Shown one piece after another: positions 36,729 through 45,066 of a stretch of DNA of 64,000 nucleotides (positions are counted from its first letter, which is position 1; each line of letters begins with the position of its first letter). The notes below the pieces were generated by a model. The model saw nothing but the letters and a program-made list of their open reading frames with translations. It did no database searches and was not told the DNA's origin. Origin of the DNA: Anaerocolumna sp. (GTDB lineage: Bacteria; Bacillota; Clostridia; Lachnospirales; Lachnospiraceae); NCBI GenBank assembly GCA_029239975.1, contig JARBTX010000049.1, positions 1 to 64,000 on the forward strand, given 5' to 3'. Position numbers and translations under genes: made by a program.

Positions 36729-37968
36729 ATGGCAAATGTTTGTATTTTAAGACATCAGGGTCACATAAAATCTAAGATGCATTTTCCGTATCAACATAAT
36801 TTCAGGACACTGAAAAACTATGGGAACAAAAACATTAATACATCACTTTCCCATCTTAACACTTGTATAGTGAATAATCTGAAAAATGGAGAAACCTATT
36901 TCACTGCTTTCAATCGCATGCATGAAGACGGAGAATTTCAAGGTCAGCTAAAGGTGCAAGGTGCAGTGGATAAGCAAACAAAGTTCTTGGATGAGTTTCT
37001 GGTGTATCCACCGAATGAGAAGATAACGGAAATGAGTCTTGAGGAGCAAGAAGCATTCTTCCAGAAAGTACTGAAAGCCCTTCAGAAGTATTTCCCGTAC
37101 ATGATAATCTTATCTGCTCATATTCACCGAGATGAGGTGTTTCATCCTCTTGATGAAGAAATGAAAGCACTCTTTCCCGAAGGGAAAGTAACACCGCATA
37201 TGCATGTGATAGCAATACCGATAGTCCATGATAAAAAGAAGGATTGTAAGAAAATCTCTATAACGGAACTATGGAAAGGACAATTCAGTTATCGCAACTT
37301 TCAGGATTATATGTATAATTCGGTCGGTAAAGAATATGGATTTGACCGTGGTGAGATGCATGATTTTGACGAATCCAAAAAGCATCTGGAAGTAGAAGCA
37401 TTCAAATTAAAAGAAGCAGAAAAATCACTGAAAAAACTGGAATCGGAAATCATTAAGAAAGAACAGGAACTTGCTGAAAGGGCAAAAGATATAGAACCGG
37501 AAGAACAAATTAATCTTTTTAATGTTAAAGATGTTATAAAGCAGCAAAAAGCCATCAACTTAGCACTGAAAATGGAAAAGGACAAGAATGCTCTTCTACT
37601 GAAAGAAAAAGAAAGCCTAAATCAAACGATAAAAGGTAAGGATGAATTAATTCTTGTTAAAAACCAAGAAATTCAAATTCAGCAGGAGAATCTCTCTGAA
37701 ATAAAGAAAGAGTTATCTTTGGAAAAGGATAAAATCCATTGACATTCTGAATATCAAGGTATCGGATGAACGCCTACGTCAGGTTTATCTTGATGAAGCC
37801 AAGCAGAAAATCAAATTATATGACATACTGGTACGAATCATTAAAGACTTCTTACCAGAATTGATAAAGGCATCTCCTAAATTCATTCGTGAATTATTCG
37901 ATAACAAAATTCTCCACAAAGAAGATTTACCTAGAGAACATGAGAACAATCGCCCTATGGGCAGATAA
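36729..37968 (+). pseudogene. mobV: MobV-family relaxase (Mob/Pre), frameshifted near the C-terminus
   Basis: The ATG at 36729 has AAGGAGG nearby. The first frame gives 337 aa with the Mob_Pre relaxase domain (residues ~1-230). It includes the metal-site cluster HIHRDE (His131, His133) and TPHMHVIAIPI (His157, His159). A coiled-coil tail (KEAEKSLKKLESEIIKKEQE) follows and the frame stops at 37742. The next frame continues at once with DILNIKVSDERLRQVYLDEA ... REHENNRPMGR to a TAA at 37966-37968. A one-base frameshift at ~37740 therefore truncates the accessory tail but leaves the relaxase domain. MobV proteins nick oriT and pilot DNA for mobilisation by a helper conjugation system. Part of the G-H unit. 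Confidence 0.87.
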
Positions 37969-38068
37969 GTAACTATTAACAAGGACAAGGCAGAATTAAA
38001 ATCAGACTCTCTGAATCAAAGAAAAACTATAACAAACAGAAGCCTTTTTTCGAAAGAAGGGTTTCGCT

Positions 38069-38146
38069 ATGTTAAATTTTGATAAAATGTTGAAAGAAGC
38101 AATCAGTCGTGATATCCTAACTATATCAGAAGTGGCTTGGACAAGT
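38069..38146 (+). pseudogene. N-terminal fragment of unknown gene fused to integrase remnant
   Basis: A 25-codon frame beginning MLNFDKMLKEAISRDILTIS, with AGAAGGG upstream, ends at TGA. It reads like the start of a real protein cut off where the integrase remnant begins in the next frame. Family not recognised. Confidence 0.35.
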
Positions 38147-38255
38147 TGATGAGAAGACAACCCTTAGCTACATTTACAATCCCAATACAGAACAAGAGAA
38201 CCTTAATATCATGAATGAAGCTCTGAAAAAGAGTGATAGAAAGAACATAAAATAG
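38121..38255 (+). pseudogene. Tyrosine integrase C-terminal remnant beside tRNA-Gly fragment
   Basis: A plus frame without a start encodes WLGQVDEKTTLSYIYNPNTE followed by NLNIMNEALKKS and a TAG at 38253-38255. The pattern (L)GxxDEKTTLxYIYNP is the box-II end and nucleophile Tyr of Tn916-like integrases. It differs from the integrase tail at 34.5 kb, so it belongs to a second element. Its 3' end is ~65 bp from att core H, the same arrangement as at copies A and G. Confidence 0.7.
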
Positions 38256-38257
38256 CA

Positions 38258-38340
38258 GTGTACATACGGTGCACATATCATTGCAACAAAAAATCCCTTG
38301 AAAATCAAGGGATTTCGTAAGCGCGAGACGGGATTCGAAC
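38258..38340 (+). repeat. Attachment-site copy H (tRNA-proximal)
   Basis: Left arm repeats GTGTACAT (38258-38265) and GTGCACAT (38269-38276), hairpin AAATCCCTTG/CAAGGGATTT (~38291-38314), then core 38319-38340, which here is the genuine 3' end of a tRNA-Gly sequence. Arm repeats match those right of copy G, marking G-H as one element. Confidence 0.88.
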
Positions 38341-38381
38341 CCGCGACCCTCGCCTTGGCAAGGCGATACTCCACCACTGAG
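38320..38381 (-). pseudogene. tRNA-Gly(GCC), 5' end missing
   Basis: Read on the minus strand from 38381: D-arm part CTCAGTGGTGGAG, anticodon arm TCGCCTTGCCAAGGCGA with GCC anticodon, T-arm GGTTCGAATCC and the 3' acceptor half CTCGCGC with discriminator T. The 5' acceptor strand (expected GCGCGAG) and the next few bases, about 11 nt in all, are absent and replaced by unrelated AT-rich DNA. A functional cloverleaf cannot form. A minus-strand terminator (38291-38314) follows the 3' end. This is the anchor of the island's repeats. Confidence 0.88.
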
Positions 38382-38431
38382 ATTTGTCAATACTTTTTTA
38401 ATTATTTCTTTTATATATTTTTTTTGATAAA

Positions 38432-39199
38432 TTAATACATCTTTAGACTTAATATATAATCATTCTTTTTAAAGGCTATACTACTGATATTATCCATGTG
38501 AGTTACTTTTATATCAATCCACAATTCTTCTGCTGCAACCATAAGATTTCCTAAACATACACCTATATCGATTAGCTTCATTTCATTCAAGACTCCGTTT
38601 AAGAAAAAATTCTTTTTACAAAAGATATGAATACGATTATCATAAACTACAAATCTCCACGGTTGGCTGTTCATACTAGATGGCGCAATTCGTCCTGCTT
38701 GAATCATAGTCTTTACATTCTTTTTCACTTCTGATTTAAATACAGCTATATCTTCCACAGGTAGTCGTTTATATTTTTCACTGGTTCTGTAAATATCGTG
38801 CTCACCTTCACCAAACGCCAATGTTATTACATATTTAAATCCAGGTTCCATAGGAAAATCTTTTTTTGGTTTTAACATACCTAGGTAGCAAGATCCTAAC
38901 CCCTTAGCAGTTAGATAAAGGGAAATCTGTTGCATTAAAAACCCAGCATTTATTAAAAACCCCTGTGTATCTTCTGTGGTAATCACTAAATAATATGGGG
39001 CTTTTACTGTAAACGTACCATTAAAGTTATGATTCATATCATCTAATTTTAACAATTTATACTGAACTGTTATCTCCTGATACAATGGAGGAAGGCTATT
39101 AGCAAAATTCATGATTCCTTCTAAAACAGTTTGGTCAATTGAATCCATCTTGTATTTTCTTACTGTTTTTCTTACAAACATTGCTTCATACAAATTCAT
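38432..39199 (-). CDS. Nitroreductase-family protein
   Basis: 255 aa; TAGGAG site before ATG. The N-terminal half begins NLYEAMFVRKTVRKYKMD, and the C-terminal half carries the FMN-binding signature RIAPSSMNSQPWRFVVYDN and IDIGVCLGNLMVAAEEL. This is a putative TM-type nitroreductase (PF14512 group): an FMN-dependent reductase fold of cytosolic location. The middle, GLGSCYLGMLKPKKDFP, also fits. It lies 32 nt downstream of an AraC regulator on the same strand and is probably its target. First gene right of the island. Confidence 0.83.
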   Translation of the reverse strand: MNLYEAMFVRKTVRKYKMDSIDQTVLEGIMNFANSLPPLYQEITVQYKLLKLDDMNHNFNGTFTVKAPYYLVITTEDTQGFLINAGFLMQQISLYLTAKGLGSCYLGMLKPKKDFPMEPGFKYVITLAFGEGEHDIYRTSEKYKRLPVEDIAVFKSEVKKNVKTMIQAGRIAPSSMNSQPWRFVVYDNRIHIFCKKNFFLNGVLNEMKLIDIGVCLGNLMVAAEELWIDIKVTHMDNISSIAFKKNDYILSLKMY

Positions 39200-39231
39200 A
39201 ACATACTCCTATCCCCATTTTGGTACTTAAC

Positions 39232-40092
39232 TTACGCGTGCTTTTCTAATGCTATCTTCTTATAGTATAATGGTGAAATACCATAGTATTTTTTAAACAA
39301 TTTACTAAAGTGGTAAACATCTTCATAGCCCACGCTGTTAGCAATACTTTTTATACTTCCGCCCTCAGAATTTAATAAGATGTCTTTTGCTTTTTCAAGT
39401 CGTATCTTTATTAAATAGTTTATTGGTGACTCCCCTGTTTCTTCCTTAAATATCTTAGATATATATACCGGACTCAGATACATATTATGTGCAATTTGGT
39501 CCAATGATATCTTGTTCTCATAGTTTTCATTAAGATAATTAATGATTTTCTTGACTGCATAACTCTTGTTGTAACTTTCAAAATTACATCCCTTTTGGCT
39601 TGTATCTTCCACATCGGTAATATCGCGAACCATTAGTAATAGGATCTGCATAAGATGGGCTTTTAACATAAAATACTTACCCACTTGAGATGCCTCGTTC
39701 TCTGCAATCATTTCGTAACAATGCCTTGAAATCTCTTGTTTTGTTTCAGCATTTGTATGTAAAACATATCCACCATCTTTTAGTACTAAAGAATTAGGTG
39801 GCATATTTTTAAAATGAAAATCTGTAAATCCTGCAAAAAATTCGACAGTTGGTTCCTTAGGGTTAACTAAGATATTTTGATGTTTAACACCTGGATTACA
39901 GATTATCACATCTCCTGCTTCCACATCGTAAACATTACCTTCTACTAAGTATTTTCCTTTTCCTGATAATATATAAGTAAATTCTGTAAAGTCATGATCA
40001 TGATATATAGATTCCTTCAACATTTTCTGCTTACTAGCAAAGAAAATGGTTGGGTTGAAGTCATAATAAGTTATGTCAAACTGTTGGCACAT
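39232..40092 (-). CDS. AraC-family regulator with cupin sensor domain
   Basis: 286 aa; GAGGAGGG site. The N-terminal cupin (AraC_binding) domain (SIYHDHDFTEFTYILSGKGK; VEAGDVIICNPGVKHQNIL) is followed by a C-terminal double helix-turn-helix (ISLDQIAHNMYLSPVYISKIF; IKSIANSVGYEDVYHFSKLF; YGISPLYYKK). Classical AraC/XylS architecture; ligand unknown. It forms an operon with the nitroreductase gene. Confidence 0.88.
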   Translation of the reverse strand: MCQQFDITYYDFNPTIFFASKQKMLKESIYHDHDFTEFTYILSGKGKYLVEGNVYDVEAGDVIICNPGVKHQNILVNPKEPTVEFFAGFTDFHFKNMPPNSLVLKDGGYVLHTNAETKQEISRHCYEMIAENEASQVGKYFMLKAHLMQILLLMVRDITDVEDTSQKGCNFESYNKSYAVKKIINYLNENYENKISLDQIAHNMYLSPVYISKIFKEETGESPINYLIKIRLEKAKDILLNSEGGSIKSIANSVGYEDVYHFSKLFKKYYGISPLYYKKIALEKHA

Positions 40093-40760
40093 ATATTTAC
40101 CCTCCTCTTTAAAGCTATATTCATTATAACACTTTTTTGCTAAATGAAAAACATTTTTTGAACTATTTTTTCTTTTTTTTGCACTAATATCGCACTATAA
40201 CATTTGCACGTTCAAGCATTATATTGTTATTGCATCTCACCACTTTAATGCAAATACCAATATTCTTTGTATATTCTACCATTTTACATGATTGTGCGAA
40301 ATGTTTTATTAGAAAGCTAATATTTAAGTGCTTGCATTGATTCATTTAGCTAAATTCATCTGGTAATAAAGAACTGGTGTTATAAAGAACTGGTTATAAA
40401 AGCTGATATTAATCTTGAAATAAAATTTATATTGTTCTGTTATTCTATCGTAGATTATTTGAATTTTATATCAATTTTTTAACTTTTTATATCAATTCTT
40501 TTACCTCTGAATGATAAAACTTCTATGAATCATGTATTTTAATACTAAACAAAAAAGATATTTATAGCTTCTTTAAGGAATATATGTTCTATAATCATTA
40601 TGCGCATTTTTTGTCAATTTTTAAATGATTCTTTTGTCCTAATCTGAAAAATTCTATACTATTTTTATTGAGAACGAATACATTCTATACTGGCTTTATA
40701 TATTGATATCTGTTATGTTTTACCATATCCAAACATTTAATTCAATAATTTTCTATTTCC
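40093..40760. other. Long intergenic stretch, no gene seen
   Basis: About 670 bp, very AT-rich, between divergently transcribed AraC/nitroreductase and ABC exporter operons. It must carry both promoters. No small open frame with a ribosome site was recognised. Confidence 0.4.
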
Positions 40761-40763
40761 TTG

Positions 40764-40816
40764 ACGAAAATTTTCGTATTATAACAATTGACATTCTTTT
40801 AATAACAAAGTACATT
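40764..40816 (+). promoter_or_regulatory. Candidate promoter and operator of ABC exporter operon
   Basis: A 14-bp palindrome, ACGAAAATTTTCGT (40764-40777), stands just upstream of TTGACA (40788-40793) and TACATT (40811-40816) with 17-bp spacing. The -35 is consensus and the -10 matches at four of six positions. The palindrome is a plausible repressor site. The ORF start is 77 bp downstream. Confidence 0.4.
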
Positions 40817-40892
40817 TAATTTTTATTTATTAATACTATAATGAAACAGAATCTTTATACGTGAGAAGAAAATATGGGAGGGCAATAATATT

Positions 40893-42656
40893 ATGACAGC
40901 AATGCAATGGTTTTTTTCATTTTTGAAAAAATACCGACTCAAGTTAATAATTGCACTAATATTAGTGACATTTGCATCAAGCTTAACAATCATCAATCCA
41001 TACATATCCGGTATTATCGTTGATGATGTAATCAAAGGGGGAAAAACGGATATATTACCTAAGTTAATCATTATCCTGATATTAACCACCCTTGTAAGGT
41101 CGATTATCAAATATATTTACCTATATATATTTGAAATATCATCACAACGTATGTTATATACCATGCGTGATTATGTATACCGTCGTTTCTTAGAAGAAGA
41201 TTTTTCTTTCTATAATAAGAATCGTACTGGTGATTTGATGTCTAGACAAACTGGTGACATGGATGCAATCCGTCACTTTGTAGCATGGGTTATCTACAAT
41301 ATTTATGAAAATATTCTACTCTTTTGCTTCGCGATTATTATGATTTTTACAGTAGATTACAGATTGGCATTATGTATGATTGCCGTTATGCCACTTACTG
41401 TTTTAACGACTAGCAAGCAATTGAAAGCAATTAAGCCAGCATTTCATAATATTCGTAAGCAATTTTCTAGTTTAAATACCTTTGTACAAGAAAATGTTAG
41501 TGGTAACCGAGTAGTAAAGGCTTTTGCAAAAGAAGATTATGAAATAGAGAAATTTAACAAAGAAAATGACGGTTACCGTGATGCAGAACTTAACAGTGCA
41601 AAAATGTGGAGAAAATACGTACCTGTTTTTGAATTCTTATCTAGTTCCTTAACCTTTATCCTATACTTAGTAGGTGGAATCATGGTAGTAAAAGGCTCTA
41701 TCACTATGGGTAAATTGGTTACCGTAAGTGGTTACCTTTGGATGTTAAACAACCCACTTAGAATGGCTGGATGGCTTGCAAATGATTATCAACGTTTTGT
41801 TACTTCTGTTGAAAAAATTTACGCAACCATTAAAGAAGATCCTACCATTAAAACTCCAACAAATCCAGTAAAACAAAAACATTTTAATGGAGAAATCGAA
41901 TTCAAACATGTTAATTATCGCGCAGAAGATGATGTTATCTTAACCGATATTAATTTTAAAGTAACTCCAGGCCAAACGGTTGGTATCATTGGTGCAACGG
42001 GTTCTGGTAAATCTACTTTAATGAATCTACTATGCCGTTTTTATGATGTAACAGATGGTGAAATATCCATAGATGGTGTTAACGTAAGAGACTTAGACCT
42101 TTATAATTTAAGATCTAATATTGGTATGGCAATGCAGGATGTGTTTCTTTTCTCAGATACCATTGAAGGAAATATCGCATATGGTAATCCAAACTGTACC
42201 TTTGAAGAAGTTCAGGCTGCTGCAAAAGTTGCAAATGCAGATGCATTCATTGTTAATATGCCAGATGGTTATGATACCATCGTTGGTGAACGTGGTATGG
42301 GATTATCCGGTGGTCAAAAGCAAAGAATTTCACTTGCAAGAGCACTACTTAAGAATCCATCTATCGTTATCCTAGATGATACGACTTCAGCCGTAGATAT
42401 GGAAACAGAAGCACAAATTCAAAGTGAATTAGGTGCATTAACGGATAGAACTGTATTTATCATCGCTCATAGAATCTCATCGATCAAAGATGCAGACTTA
42501 ATCATAGTCGTTGATGATGGTAAGATTTTAGAATCTGGTAACCATGATAGCTTAATCGAAAAGAAAGGTTACTATTATACCGTGTTTAATCATCAATATG
42601 GTGAATTCGATCATTACAAACGATCAAAGCAAAAAGGAGGTAAGAACAATGGCTAG
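40893..42656 (+). CDS. ABC exporter half-transporter 1 (degenerate catalytic site)
   Basis: 587 aa; GGGAGG site. Six-helix membrane domain (~1-310), then a nucleotide-binding domain with Walker A GATGSGKST, signature LSGGQKQRIS and Walker B IVILDDTTSAVD. The residue after the Walker B Asp is Asp instead of the catalytic Glu (LDD, not LDE), so this half contributes a degenerate ATP site, as in TM287 of TM287/288 or BmrC-type heterodimers. Its stop overlaps the next gene's start by eight bases. Together they make a heterodimeric exporter; substrate unknown (multidrug type likely). Confidence 0.92.
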   Translation: MTAMQWFFSFLKKYRLKLIIALILVTFASSLTIINPYISGIIVDDVIKGGKTDILPKLIIILILTTLVRSIIKYIYLYIFEISSQRMLYTMRDYVYRRFLEEDFSFYNKNRTGDLMSRQTGDMDAIRHFVAWVIYNIYENILLFCFAIIMIFTVDYRLALCMIAVMPLTVLTTSKQLKAIKPAFHNIRKQFSSLNTFVQENVSGNRVVKAFAKEDYEIEKFNKENDGYRDAELNSAKMWRKYVPVFEFLSSSLTFILYLVGGIMVVKGSITMGKLVTVSGYLWMLNNPLRMAGWLANDYQRFVTSVEKIYATIKEDPTIKTPTNPVKQKHFNGEIEFKHVNYRAEDDVILTDINFKVTPGQTVGIIGATGSGKSTLMNLLCRFYDVTDGEISIDGVNVRDLDLYNLRSNIGMAMQDVFLFSDTIEGNIAYGNPNCTFEEVQAAAKVANADAFIVNMPDGYDTIVGERGMGLSGGQKQRISLARALLKNPSIVILDDTTSAVDMETEAQIQSELGALTDRTVFIIAHRISSIKDADLIIVVDDGKILESGNHDSLIEKKGYYYTVFNHQYGEFDHYKRSKQKGGKNNG

Positions 42657-44436
42657 AAATAAATATGATATTGACGAGACTCTCCAATCCGAATTTAGCT
42701 TTGAACAATTAAAAAGACTTTATGCTTATATCAGACCACATAGAAAAGACATCACTTTTACTATATTATTAATGATGATTTCAAGTGCTTTGGGTATGTT
42801 TACACCAAAGATTTTAATGAAAATCATGGATGATTACATACCGAATGGCAATATTAATGGAATTGTTGGTATTAGTTTGGTGTTATTATGTATTAACCTT
42901 ATTATCGTAATATTCTTACGATTAAAAATTACCATTACAACAAGACTTGGTCAAAATATCATTCATGAAATTCGAAGTGATATCTTTAATCATCTTCAAG
43001 AATTACCATTTTCTTATTATGATGATCGTCCACATGGTAAGATTCAAGTTCGTGTTGTAAACTATGTAAACAGTTTAAGTGATTTATTATCCAATGGTAT
43101 TGTGAATACCATTACAGAATTATTCAGTTTATTCTTTATCGTTGGTTTTATGCTTTCCATTAATTTCAGATTAACCATCATCTGTATGTTAGGCTTACCA
43201 GTACTTATGACTTTAATCTTTGTAATTAAGAAGAAACAAAGAGTTGCATGGCAGATTTCAAGTAACAAGTCATCTAATTTAAATGCTTATATTGCAGAAA
43301 GTATCAACGGTATTCGTGTTACACAAAGTTTCGTTAGAGAACAGGAAAATATTAAGATATTTAATAGTTTAAGTAATAACTATAGCGTTGCTTGGATGAA
43401 CGCAGTAAAATACAACTTCTTACTATGGCCAGCGATAGATAATATCTCAACCATTACTATGTCAGCTGTTTATATATTAGGTATTTCATGGTTAGATCAA
43501 GGTATTAAAGGAATTACAGTTGGTGCATTAATCGCATTTACAGGTTACATTGGGCGTTTCTGGGCTCCAATTAATACCTTAGCAAGTTTTTATAACTCTT
43601 TATTAACAGCTATCTCCTATCTTGAGAGAATATTTGAAACAATAGATGAACCTGTATTAGTAAAAGATGTAGAAAATGCAACTGAAATGCCACCAATTAA
43701 AGGTACCGTAGAGTTTAAAGATGTTTGCTTTAGTTATGAAGACGGTATTCGTATCTTAAATAATGTTAGTTTTAAAGCAAACCAAGGTGATACCATCGCA
43801 ATTGTAGGACCTACTGGTGCTGGTAAAACAACAATTATTAACTTAATCAGTCGTTTCTATAATTTAGACTCTGGTGAGTTATTAATTGATGGAGTTGACA
43901 TTAGTAAAGTAACCATTAAGTCTCTTCGTAAACAAATGGGTGTCATGCTTCAAGATAGCTTTATATTCTCTGGTACTATTATGGATAATATCCGATATGG
44001 TAATATGGAAGCGACCGATGAACAAGTTATCACCGCTGCAAAAACGGTTTGCGCACATGACTTTATTATGGGATTAGAAAATGGGTACAATACAGAAGTA
44101 AATGAACGTGGTAGCCGTTTATCTGCAGGTCAAAGACAGTTAATCTCTTTTGCAAGAGCATTACTTGCAGATCCTAAGATTTTAATCTTAGATGAAGCAA
44201 CTTCTAGTATTGATACAGAAACAGAAATTCTGTTGCAAGAAGGTCTTGCTAAATTATTAGCTAATAGAACGTCCTTTATCATTGCACATAGACTTTCCAC
44301 CATTAAAAATGCAACCTGCATTATGTATGTAGATGGTGGTAAGATACAAGAAATGGGCAACCATGATGAATTGATGAAATTAAAGGGCAATTATTATGAA
44401 TTATTCATGTCTCAATATGATTTTTTAAATGAATAA
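42649..44436 (+). CDS. ABC exporter half-transporter 2 (catalytic Glu intact)
   Basis: 595 aa from the ATG at 42649, preceded by AAAGGAGG; the longer frame from 42598 overlaps gene 1 and has no such site. Membrane domain ~1-330 with an N-terminal cytosolic extension. NBD with Walker A GPTGAGKTT, signature LSAGQRQLIS (Ala in place of Gly) and Walker B LILDEATSSID with the catalytic Glu. The non-standard signature pairs in the dimer with the Asp-bearing Walker B of half 1, so one composite site is degenerate and one is active. Translationally coupled to half 1. Confidence 0.92.
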   Translation: MARNKYDIDETLQSEFSFEQLKRLYAYIRPHRKDITFTILLMMISSALGMFTPKILMKIMDDYIPNGNINGIVGISLVLLCINLIIVIFLRLKITITTRLGQNIIHEIRSDIFNHLQELPFSYYDDRPHGKIQVRVVNYVNSLSDLLSNGIVNTITELFSLFFIVGFMLSINFRLTIICMLGLPVLMTLIFVIKKKQRVAWQISSNKSSNLNAYIAESINGIRVTQSFVREQENIKIFNSLSNNYSVAWMNAVKYNFLLWPAIDNISTITMSAVYILGISWLDQGIKGITVGALIAFTGYIGRFWAPINTLASFYNSLLTAISYLERIFETIDEPVLVKDVENATEMPPIKGTVEFKDVCFSYEDGIRILNNVSFKANQGDTIAIVGPTGAGKTTIINLISRFYNLDSGELLIDGVDISKVTIKSLRKQMGVMLQDSFIFSGTIMDNIRYGNMEATDEQVITAAKTVCAHDFIMGLENGYNTEVNERGSRLSAGQRQLISFARALLADPKILILDEATSSIDTETEILLQEGLAKLLANRTSFIIAHRLSTIKNATCIMYVDGGKIQEMGNHDELMKLKGNYYELFMSQYDFLNE

Positions 44437-44483
44437 GTAAACCTTTTACTTCTATAACAAATTATTAATCAACATTATTATAA

Positions 44484-44569
44484 AAAAATGAGTTTTTCAT
44501 ATCCACTTATAACATGTTATATCAAGTTCGAATACATGTTAATCAGTAAAATGAAAAACTCATTTTTTA
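44484..44569 (+). terminator. Terminator of ABC exporter operon
   Basis: AAAAAATGAGTTTTTCAT pairs with ATGAAAAACTCATTTTTT around a ~50-nt loop, with a T-run on the plus strand, just after the second exporter gene. Confidence 0.75.
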
Positions 44570-44627
44570 TTTTTAATTTTATTTATATATTTTCCATTCA
44601 TTTTAGACTATAATCATCGGTTTTACT

Positions 44628-44747
44628 TTATATTTTAATGTATCTTCTTGTATATCTAGTGACATATTTTTTATCTAGATTTTTATTAAATCCTATCATC
44701 ATAAATAGTGACCCTAACATTAAACACGAAATAATAAATCGATTCAT
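44628..44747 (-). CDS. Small membrane peptide, 39 aa
   Basis: An ATG at 44745-44747 is preceded by AAAGGGAGG with 7-nt spacing, a strong ribosome site. The product begins MNRFIISCLMLGSLFMMIGF and ends in a basic tail (NKNLDKKYVTRYTRRYIKI). One membrane helix with a positively charged C-terminus is predicted. It stands alone on the minus strand behind the exporter terminator. I do not recognise it; a small membrane regulator or toxin-like peptide is possible. The strong ribosome site is the main support. Confidence 0.55.
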   Translation of the reverse strand: MNRFIISCLMLGSLFMMIGFNKNLDKKYVTRYTRRYIKI

Positions 44748-45027
44748 TTAATAACCTCCCTTTCCTTTATTTAAATTGGTAACCAAAATTCATAATGTGT
44801 TATTAAATCTTTTATTTAATTATTATGAATGATTTGTCCTAAGTTAAACCATATTTCTAATATTTATGCTCATAATATTCCAACATGATTCATTTTATTA
44901 AAAATATGTAATCTTCTATTTAAATATTTTCTATCGATATCTGTTTTATGTATACCTTTTACATAATATTAACTAATTATAATGGTAATGTAAAGAGTTG
45001 TTACTTGATAATTTGCATATACAAAAT
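44748..45027. other. Intergenic stretch
   Basis: AT-rich. Presumed promoter region of the 39-aa peptide. No other feature was seen. Confidence 0.35.
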
Positions 45028-45066
45028 ACACCTTCTTATTAAGTGCAAATCTTAATAAGAAGGTGT
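45028..45066. terminator. Perfect 16-bp hairpin
   Basis: ACACCTTCTTATTAAG (45028-45043) pairs perfectly with 45051-45066, 7-nt loop. No coding gene ends beside it on either strand: the nearest minus gene ends 380 bp away at 45449. T-runs are weak, so it may instead be an RNA structure or a repeat. The 45067-45448 stretch has no gene that I can see. Confidence 0.5.

Noticed and set aside
25701-38340. Eight tRNA 3'-end copies as possible CRISPR or integron attC array
   Set aside because: Spacing is irregular (0.2-3.7 kb), units contain genes, and the repeat equals a tRNA end with integrase arms. It fits tRNA-site integration, not CRISPR or attC.
38320-38381. Intact tRNA-Gly gene
   Set aside because: The 5' acceptor strand and neighbouring bases are missing, so no cloverleaf can form.
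40093-40760. Hidden small RNA or gene in the 670-bp gap
   Set aside because: No paired promoter and terminator and no ribosome site with an open frame could be found by eye.
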